Part shown: positions 53,938 through 64,000 of the stretch, piece by piece
Position numbering within the stretch: position 1 is the first letter of the stretch
Layout: every line of letters begins with the position of its first letter
Source of the DNA: Yersinia enterocolitica
Lineage (GTDB): Bacteria; Pseudomonadota; Gammaproteobacteria; Enterobacterales; Enterobacteriaceae
Assembly (NCBI GenBank): GCA_002082245.2
Contig: NBTC02000002.1
Span: 3,720,001-3,784,000, forward strand
Reading direction: 5' to 3'
Length of the DNA stretch: 64,000 bases
The notes under the pieces: generated by a model
Database searches by the model: none
What the model was told of the DNA's origin: nothing
Seen by the model: only the letters and a program-made list of their open reading frames with translations
Made by a program: the position numbers and the translations under genes

Positions 53938-54020
53938 GCGCATCCATCGAGACGGCACACAACGAATCAAGTAGTTAAGTGACCGGCAAAGAGAACAGAG
54001 AAATTCAACAAAATTAGTAG

Positions 54021-54048
54021 TTGACTCTGAATGAGGAAAGCGTAATAT
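54021..54048 (+). promoter_or_regulatory. rrn P2 promoter (second rRNA operon)
   Basis: -35 TTGACT (54021-54026), 16-bp spacer, -10 TAATAT (54043-54048), ~110 bases after P1. Confidence 0.75.
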
Positions 54049-54087
54049 GCGCACCTCGCGTTACCAACCACCGGTTGCTAACGCACT

Positions 54088-54098
54088 GCTCTTTAACA
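54088..54098 (+). promoter_or_regulatory. boxA antiterminator, second rrn leader
   Basis: GCTCTTTAACA, identical to the leader boxA of the first operon. From here to 16S the two leaders are almost the same, while the promoter-proximal sequence before it differs. Confidence 0.8.
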
Positions 54099-54286
54099 AT
54101 TTATCAGACAATCTGTGTGGGCACTCGCAAGACGATATCGAAGCCTGTTTCGACAGGCAGAAGAAATATCAAAGTCTTGAAGAGTGACCAAAGCAGTACA
54201 CATTTGAACTTCGGTTCGAATGCTTATTTGCAGAAAGTAATCTTTGAGCATCGCTGCTTTTATTAGCAGCAAATCAAACAAATCTT

Positions 54287-55829
<1,543 letters not shown>

Positions 55830-56027
55830 CCTAACGATACGCATTGCGTAGTGTCCACACAGATTGTCTGATGAATGTAAATGAGCAAGAGCACCTGTTG
55901 ATGAGGGTGATGATTGTGTAATAAGACCTCGGTATCGAGTTTTTACTGCATCAGTCGTTCGAATGTGTCACCACATTTTCACCTTTACACAAAAATACTG
56001 AATCAGTGATTCAGTAGAAATTTTTGT

Positions 56028-56103
56028 GTCCCCATCGTCTAGAGGCCTAGGACACTGCCCTTTCACGGCTGTAACAGGGGTTCGAATCCCCTTGGGGACG
56101 CCA
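56028..56103 (+). tRNA. tRNA-Glu (UUC) in the second 16S-23S spacer
   Basis: 76 nt, identical to 14406-14481. The spacer upstream of it (55906-56027) is longer than in the first operon and unrelated to it over most of its length. Confidence 0.97.
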
Positions 56104-56461
56104 CTCCGATAATGTGTGAAAGACATTATCAACTGAATATCTTAAAGATGACTTTAACGAGTCGTGTTTAAGATATTGCTCTTTAACAATCTGGAACAAG
56201 CTGAAAATTGAAACATTACAGCCGAAATTTATCTCTCCGTAGATGTACTGAGATAAAGAGTAACCTGTAATAGAGTCTCTCAAATAATCGCAATGCCAAT
56301 GGGTAATCATTGTTGCAGTGTGAGCGAGAAGACACTCAGCAAGGCGTACAGCGCACAGCAACCGGAGTGAACTTAACGTTCATGAGGATTGCGCGCACTG
56401 CACAACATAGCAGAGTGTGTTCACAGCCACACCAATAACGAAAAACACCTTTGGGTTGTGA
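56104..56461 (+). other. Spacer between tRNA-Glu and 23S (second operon)
   Basis: 358 bases, nearly identical to 14482-14839 (one C/T change noticed near 56222), with the boxA GCTCTTTAACA near 56178. No gene. Confidence 0.8.
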
Positions 56462-59369
<2,908 letters not shown>

Positions 59370-59480
59370 ACAACACCAAAGGTGTTTTAGATTTGAGAGA
59401 TAGAAATTTTCAGCGAAGTTCCGAGATTGGGCTGGCTGGCTGTGTGTAGGATTACATAGCGGGTTAGTTTAGACAGAATT

Positions 59481-59600
59481 TGCCTGGCGGCCATAGCGCG
59501 GTGGTCCCACCTGATCCCATGCCGAACTCAGAAGTGAAACGCCGTAGCGCCGATGGTAGTGTGGGGTCTCCCCATGCGAGAGTAGGACACTGCCAGGCAT
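59481..59600 (+). rRNA. 5S ribosomal RNA, proximal copy of the second operon
   Basis: 120 nt, as in the first operon (TGCCTGGCGG to CCAGGCAT). Directly followed by a tRNA-Thr instead of a terminator. Confidence 0.97.
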
Positions 59601-59613
59601 CAAATTTAGTTGT

Positions 59614-59689
59614 GCTGATATGGCTCAGTTGGTAGAGCGCACCCTTGGTAAGGGTGAGGTCCCCAGTTCGACTCTGGGTATCAGCACCA
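59614..59689 (+). tRNA. tRNA-Thr (GGU), distal to the second rRNA operon
   Basis: 76 nt, encoded CCA, anticodon GGT in CTTGGTAAG. Same anticodon as 22992-23067 but its T-stem is CCCAG/CTGGG instead of GGCAG/CTGCC, and D-arm entry is ATGGCTC instead of ATAGCTC. The 5S-Thr-5S tail is the organisation of E. coli rrnD (thrV, rrfF). Confidence 0.96.
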
Positions 59690-59728
59690 GTTACATGGGT
59701 TAAAGTTCGGTAGTAGTAGAAAAGAATT

Positions 59729-59848
59729 TACCTGGCGGCAATAGCGCGGTGGTCCCACCTGACCCCATGCCGAACTCAGAAGTGAAACGCCGTAGCGCCG
59801 ATGGTAGTGTGGGGTCTCCCCATGCGAGAGTAGGACACTGCCAGGTAT
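59729..59848 (+). rRNA. 5S ribosomal RNA, distal extra copy
   Basis: 120 nt. It differs from the other 5S genes at both ends in a compensating way (TACCTGG with CCAGGTA, where the others have TGCCTGG with CCAGGCA), and also at GGCGGCAATAG and CTGACCCC. Helix I pairing is preserved, so it is probably functional. Confidence 0.95.
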
Positions 59849-59862
59849 CAAATCAAGTAAAG

Positions 59863-59889
59863 ACCCCATGCCAAAAGCGTGGGGTTTTT
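59863..59889 (+). terminator. Terminator of the second rRNA operon
   Basis: ACCCCATGC / GCGTGGGGT stem (one G-T pair), loop CAAAA, then TTTT. Same hairpin as the first operon terminator. Confidence 0.9.
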
Positions 59890-59993
59890 GCTTTTGTGCT
59901 ATCCGAAAATAGATGTTAGTGACGAGTTTGTTGTATGCTGAAAATGTAGCTAAATCACAGATAGCCCTCAAAAATAGAGTCATAGAAAATGAT

Positions 59994-60020
59994 AACCCTC
60001 TGCATTTGTAGAGGGTTTTT
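59994..60020 (+). terminator. Second hairpin terminator before metA
   Basis: AACCCTCT / AGAGGGTT stem with GCATTTGT loop, followed by TTT, ~105 bases beyond the first terminator. It would act as back-up for the rRNA operon. The rest of 59890-60150 shows no gene. Confidence 0.8.
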
Positions 60021-60155
60021 GCATTTTGGCAGTATCGAAAATATATGCCGACTGTTCACTGCACTAAGTGCTATTGAGATGGTGGTAATGAAACATTTTC
60101 AGGTTGTGGCAGATCACTCGACTTTTTACTGAAAACCCGCTATCTTCAGGCATCT

Positions 60156-60179
60156 AGAAGTCTAAACGTATAAACGGAT
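60156..60179. promoter_or_regulatory. Tandem MetJ boxes upstream of metA
   Basis: Three adjacent 8-bp met boxes, AGAAGTCT, AAACGTAT and AAACGGAT, match AGACGTCT at 7, 6 and 5 positions. They end 17 bases before the metA ATG. MetJ with S-adenosylmethionine binds such tandem boxes cooperatively and represses methionine synthesis. Confidence 0.85.
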
Positions 60180-60196
60180 ATATTGAGGATATAGGC

Positions 60197-61126
60197 ATGC
60201 CAATTAGGGTTCCTGATGAATTACCCGCAGTGAGTTTCTTACGCAATGAGAATGTCTTTGTGATGACCTCATCGCGCGCGAAAACTCAGGAAATTCGTCC
60301 CCTGAAGGTGTTGGTTCTGAATCTAATGCCTAAAAAAATTGAGACGGAGAATCAATTCCTACGTTTACTCTCTAACTCACCCTTACAGATTGATATCCAA
60401 TTGCTGCGCATTGATAGCCGTGAGTCAAAAAATACGCCCGCAGAGCATCTGAATAACTTCTACTGTGACTTTGAAGATATCCAGGATCAGAATTTTGATG
60501 GGTTGATCGTGACTGGCGCACCTCTCGGTTTAGTTGATTTTTGTGACGTCGCATACTGGCCACAGATCGAGCGTATTATTGCTTGGGCAAAGGACCACGT
60601 GACCTCAACCTTGTTCGTATGCTGGGCGGTACAGGCGGCCTTAAATATCCTGTATGGCATTCCTAAGATGACTCGCGAGGCCAAACTCTCTGGTATTTAC
60701 CAGCACCAAACTCGAGAGCCACTGGCACTGCTCACCCGAGGGTTTGATGAAACATTCCTGGCACCTCATTCTCGCTATGCCGATTTCCCACTTGAGGTGC
60801 TTAAGCAATATACAGATTTGGATATCCTGGTCTCATCAGAAGAGGCTGGAGCTTATTTGTTTGCCAGTAAAGATAAGCGAGTGGCTTTTGTTACCGGTCA
60901 TCCTGAATACGACGTCGACACGCTAGCGGGTGAATATCAGCGTGATGTGGCCGCCGGTCTTAACCCACAAGTTCCACTCAATTACTTCCCTGATGACGAT
61001 GCTTCTTTACCACCAAAAGCATCGTGGCGTAGCCACGGTCATCTGCTGTTTGCGAACTGGCTGAACTACTACGTGTACCAAATCACCCCATTTGATTTGC
61101 GCCATATGAATCCTACGCTCGACTGA
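60197..61126 (+). CDS. metA: Homoserine O-acyltransferase (O-succinyltransferase)
   Basis: 309 aa, E. coli length. MetA activates homoserine with succinyl-CoA (some family members use acetyl-CoA), the first step specific to methionine. The start is [23 protein letters not shown]; the nucleophile cysteine is in [14 protein letters not shown] (about C142), and the catalytic histidine and glutamate are in [17 protein letters not shown]. MetJ boxes precede it. A hairpin GGCGGC / GCCGCC at 61154-61174 without T-run follows. Confidence 0.96.
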   Translation: MPIRVPDELPAVSFLRNENVFVMTSSRAKTQEIRPLKVLVLNLMPKKIETENQFLRLLSNSPLQIDIQLLRIDSRESKNTPAEHLNNFYCDFEDIQDQNFDGLIVTGAPLGLVDFCDVAYWPQIERIIAWAKDHVTSTLFVCWAVQAALNILYGIPKMTREAKLSGIYQHQTREPLALLTRGFDETFLAPHSRYADFPLEVLKQYTDLDILVSSEEAGAYLFASKDKRVAFVTGHPEYDVDTLAGEYQRDVAAGLNPQVPLNYFPDDDASLPPKASWRSHGHLLFANWLNYYVYQITPFDLRHMNPTLD

Positions 61127-61351
61127 CTTTTTATCACCTCAAATGTTAATAAAGGCGGCTGAATCGATGCCGCCTGTCTATTATTCCCCAGTAAAAAAGC
61201 TTATTCCCCTTCGATAAACTGGTCTGATCTCTTTGCTAAACAATGAGTTATCTTCGAAAAACGCTAGTAATGGAAGCCTATTCCTATCTGTCTATAACAC
61301 ATACCTATGTTAACAATATGATAAATAAAGATTAAAAAAATATTTTAAATA
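61127..61351. other. Gene-free region between metA and the aceB control region
   Basis: AT-rich, no gene on either strand. It contains the metA-distal hairpin noted above; the right half runs into the aceB control region. Confidence 0.5.
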
Positions 61352-61376
61352 AAAATGGAAATCGTTTTTGATTTTA
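61352..61376. promoter_or_regulatory. Probable IclR operator/promoter region of aceBA
   Basis: AATGGAAATCGTTTTTGATT resembles the E. coli aceB control region, with the half-site TGGAAAT of the IclR consensus TGGAAATNATTTCCA. It lies ~160 bases before the aceB ATG. Glyoxylate-shunt repression by IclR would be the expected role. Confidence 0.55.
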
Positions 61377-61532
61377 ATGATTAATTGATTATTCTTAGTC
61401 CTGTCGGGGTGAAAAATAACCATGAAATCCAGCCTTAAATTTCCAGCCGGAAGGCATTACCCGATAAGAATCCAAGAGTGACGCTACGTTAGCGTTGATG
61501 TGAATGAAGTGAGATTGGTAAGGGGAAGGGTA

Positions 61533-63131
61533 ATGACACAACAGTTAGTTGGCACGGAGTTAGTTTTCACACCGCATTTTAATGCTGCTGAGCGGCAAGT
61601 TTTGCCAGATGAGACCATCGAATTTTTGACCGAATTGGTGGTGAAGTTTGCTGAGCCGAGGAACAAACTCCTTGCTGCACGGGCATCGTGGCAACAGACC
61701 ATTGATCAGGGTGCTTTACCTGATTTTATTTCGGAAACCAATTCCATTCGTGATGGTGACTGGAAGATTCAAGGTATTCCTACAGACTTACGTGACCGCA
61801 GAGTGGAAATCACCGGGCCGGTTGAGCGCAAGATGGTGATTAATGCCCTCAATGCCAATGTGAAAGTCTTTATGGCCGATTTTGAAGATTCATTAGCACC
61901 GAGCTGGGATAAGGTTATCGAGGGTCAAATTAACCTGCGTGATGCGGTAAAAGGCACAATTTCTTATGCAAATGAATCTGGCAAAATTTATCAGTTAAAA
62001 CCTAATCCTGCCGTATTGATTGCCCGGGTTCGCGGCCTGCACTTGCCAGAGAAACATGTTAAATGGCAAGGGGAAGCAATCCCCGGAGGCTTATTCGATT
62101 TCGCATTGTATTTCTACCATAACTATAAGCAATTACTGGCCAAAGGTAGCGGCCCTTATTTTTATTTACCAAAAATGCAATCCTATCAGGAAGCCGCCTG
62201 GTGGAGTGATGTTTTCAACTTTACTGAGCAACGTTTCGATTTACCACAAGGCACCATCAAAGCCACGGTATTAATTGAAACATTACCCGCAGTATTCCAG
62301 ATGGACGAGATCCTCTACCACCTGCGCCATCATATTGTTGCTCTCAATTGTGGCCGTTGGGACTATATCTTTAGTTATATCAAAACGCTGAAGAATCACA
62401 GTGATCGTGTATTACCGGATCGCCAGTCAGTGACGATGACGAAACCTTTCCTCAGTGCCTACTCTCGCCTGCTGATCAAGACATGTCATAAGCGTGGTGC
62501 GTTGGCGATGGGCGGCATGGCGGCCTTTATCCCGAATAAAGATGCAGAAAAGAATGCTCTGGTACTGGATAAAGTTCGTGCTGACAAAGAGTTGGAAGCC
62601 AGCAATGGCCATGACGGTACTTGGGTTGCGCACCCAGGGCTGGCAGATACCGTGATGGAGGTCTTCAATCGGGTATTAGGTTCACGGCCAAATCAGTTAG
62701 AGGTCACGCGTGAGCAGGATAAACCGATCACGGCTGCTGAGTTATTGGAGCCTTGCACTGGCGATCGTACTGAAGAAGGGATGCGAGCCAATATTCGGGT
62801 GGCAGTGCAATATATTGAGGCATGGATCTCTGGCAATGGGTGCGTACCAATTTATGGCCTGATGGAAGATGCCGCAACAGCAGAGATTTCGCGTACTTCT
62901 ATTTGGCAATGGATCCATCACCAGAAAAGCTTGAGTAATGGCCAGACGGTGACCAAAGAACTGTTCCGCAGCATGTTGAGTGAAGAAATGCAGGTAGTGA
63001 AGCTTGAGCTTGGCGCAGAGCGCTTTGATGGCGGGCGGTTTGAAGAAGCCGCGCGTCTGATGGAGCGAATTACAACACAAGACGAGCTTATCGACTTCCT
63101 GACGCTACCAGGCTATGCATTACTGGCCTAA
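61533..63131 (+). CDS. aceB: Malate synthase A
   Basis: 532 aa from the ATG at 61533 (MTQQLVGTELVFTPHFNAAE), preceded by AGGGGAAGGG; the in-frame ATG at 61500 is unlikely. It condenses glyoxylate with acetyl-CoA to malate in the glyoxylate shunt. Signatures: ITGPVERKMVINALNANVKVFMADFEDS, LNCGRWDYIFSYIKTLKNH, AMGGMAAFIPNKD and NGCVPIYGLMEDAATAEISRTSIWQW (its aspartate is the catalytic base). First gene of aceBA; an ERIC element separates it from aceA. Confidence 0.97.
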   Translation: MTQQLVGTELVFTPHFNAAERQVLPDETIEFLTELVVKFAEPRNKLLAARASWQQTIDQGALPDFISETNSIRDGDWKIQGIPTDLRDRRVEITGPVERKMVINALNANVKVFMADFEDSLAPSWDKVIEGQINLRDAVKGTISYANESGKIYQLKPNPAVLIARVRGLHLPEKHVKWQGEAIPGGLFDFALYFYHNYKQLLAKGSGPYFYLPKMQSYQEAAWWSDVFNFTEQRFDLPQGTIKATVLIETLPAVFQMDEILYHLRHHIVALNCGRWDYIFSYIKTLKNHSDRVLPDRQSVTMTKPFLSAYSRLLIKTCHKRGALAMGGMAAFIPNKDAEKNALVLDKVRADKELEASNGHDGTWVAHPGLADTVMEVFNRVLGSRPNQLEVTREQDKPITAAELLEPCTGDRTEEGMRANIRVAVQYIEAWISGNGCVPIYGLMEDAATAEISRTSIWQWIHHQKSLSNGQTVTKELFRSMLSEEMQVVKLELGAERFDGGRFEEAARLMERITTQDELIDFLTLPGYALLA

Positions 63132-63136
63132 AACAC

Positions 63137-63258
63137 TCTTCGTCCTTGAAGCCGCAGCGGTGTTAGCTACGTTCGTTCACCCGAATCACTGACTTGTGTC
63201 AGCTCATCGGGATTCGTTCGCTTGCTGCCTACCTGCAACTCCAATGACTTTGGGTATC
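63137..63258. repeat. ERIC element between aceB and aceA
   Basis: About 122 bp. It shows ERIC features: TCCTTGAAGCCGCAGCGGTG at one end, GCAACTCCAATGACTTTGGGT at the other as an imperfect inverted repeat, and a central stem GACTTGTGTC with flanking CCCGAATCA / GGGATTCG. It lies inside the aceBA transcript 6 bases after aceB, with aceA starting 46 bases later, so it would fold in the mRNA. Confidence 0.85.
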
Positions 63259-63303
63259 ACACCCTATTTAACCCTACAAAATTGAATAATAAGGAATATC
63301 GCC

Positions 63304-64000
63304 ATGACTACCTCTCGTACTCAACAAATTCAGCAGTTGGAACAGGAATGGACATCGCCGCGCTGGAAAGGTATCACCCGACCATATAGCGCAGAAGAGG
63401 TGATTAAACTGCGCGGTTCAGTAAATCCTGAATGCACGCTGGCGCAGCACGGAGCACATAAACTGTGGGAATTACTGCATGGTGGTGCGCGCAAAGGGTA
63501 TATCAACTGTCTCGGTGCGTTAACCGGTGGTCAGGCTCTGCAACAAGCGAAAGCCGGTGTTGAGGCAATTTATCTGTCGGGCTGGCAGGTTGCCGCCGAT
63601 GCGAATACCGCCTCTAGCATGTATCCCGATCAGTCGTTATATCCAGTAGACTCGGTCCCTGCGGTGGTTAAAAGAATTAATAATAGCTTCCGCCGCGCGG
63701 ATCAGATTCAGTGGTCGAATAATATTGAACCGGGTAGCAAAGGGTATACCGACTATTTCCTGCCGATTGTGGCTGATGCTGAAGCCGGTTTTGGTGGTGT
63801 GCTGAATGCTTTTGAATTGATGAAAGCTATGATTGAAGCTGGCGCGGCGGGGGTGCATTTTGAAGACCAACTGGCTGCGGTGAAGAAATGTGGTCATATG
63901 GGCGGTAAGGTGTTGGTGCCGACTCAAGAAGCGATTCAAAAATTGGTTGCTGCCCGTTTAGCCGCCGATGTTCTGGGTGTGCCAACCTTGTTGATTGCCC
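63304..64000 (+). CDS. aceA: Isocitrate lyase, N-terminal part
   Basis: The gene starts at 63304 ([16 protein letters not shown]) and runs open off the right edge; ~232 codons are present of an expected ~435. It cleaves isocitrate to glyoxylate and succinate. The visible part carries [47 protein letters not shown], the metal-site DAEAGFGG and [25 protein letters not shown], where the KKCGH signature contains the catalytic cysteine. An AGGAATATC ribosome site precedes the ATG. In E. coli aceK follows. Confidence 0.95.
   Translation, partial: MTTSRTQQIQQLEQEWTSPRWKGITRPYSAEEVIKLRGSVNPECTLAQHGAHKLWELLHGGARKGYINCLGALTGGQALQQAKAGVEAIYLSGWQVAADANTASSMYPDQSLYPVDSVPAVVKRINNSFRRADQIQWSNNIEPGSKGYTDYFLPIVADAEAGFGGVLNAFELMKAMIEAGAAGVHFEDQLAAVKKCGHMGGKVLVPTQEAIQKLVAARLAADVLGVPTLLIA

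Overview
The window is chromosomal DNA of an enterobacterium and reads as Yersinia. Both 16S genes match my memory of the Yersinia 16S, most like the Y. pseudotuberculosis/Y. pestis group, but the species was not tested by any search. Gene content and order are largely those of Escherichia coli, with telling exceptions: hemB sits between tatD and rfaH, and a hemG-rrn-murB junction joins what in E. coli are the flanks of two different rRNA operons. Almost everything is core housekeeping. I found no phage, CRISPR array, toxin-antitoxin pair, defence island or secondary-metabolite cluster, and no convincing undescribed multi-gene system.

Layout. 1-12.3 kb: tail of tatD, hemB, rfaH (-), ubiD-fre, fadBA (-), pepQ-yigZ-trkH-hemG. 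12.3-18.0 kb: first rRNA operon (two promoters, 16S, tRNA-Glu, 23S, 5S, terminator). 18.3-22.0 kb: murB-birA, coaA (-), a GNAT acetyltransferase (-). 22.4-24.4 kb: tRNA operon Thr-Tyr-Gly-Thr followed by tuf; the Tyr-Gly gap contains a broken duplicate of the tRNA-Tyr 3' end. 24.6-36.9 kb: secE-nusG, rplKA, rplJL-rpoBC. 36.9-39.4 kb: a complete IS66-family element inserted in the T-tract of the rpoC terminator. 39.5-45.3 kb: thiCEFSGH (-) under a TPP riboswitch. 45.3-53.8 kb: rsd (-), nudC-hemE-nfi-yjaG-hupA-yjaH, then purHD (-) with a PurR operator. 53.9-59.9 kb: second rRNA operon, with an extra tRNA-Thr and a second 5S at its end. 60.2-64.0 kb: metA with MetJ boxes, then aceB and the start of aceA with an ERIC element between them.

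How it works together. The core is the transcription/translation machinery (two rRNA operons, six tRNA genes, EF-Tu, four ribosomal proteins, RNA polymerase beta and beta', NusG, SecE, RfaH, Rsd). Around it lie cofactor pathways: haem (hemB, hemG, hemE), ubiquinone and flavin (ubiD, fre), thiamine, coenzyme A and biotin. Carbon and nitrogen metabolism is represented by beta-oxidation (fadBA), the glyoxylate shunt (aceBA), purines (purHD) and methionine (metA). Recognisable control sites are a FadR operator, a PurR box, MetJ boxes, a probable IclR site, a TPP riboswitch, the rplL-rpoB attenuator, and rrn P1/P2 promoters with boxA antiterminators. The two rRNA operons lie in the same orientation 41.6 kb apart and bracket the rpoBC-thi-pur segment, so homologous recombination between them could duplicate or delete that whole block.
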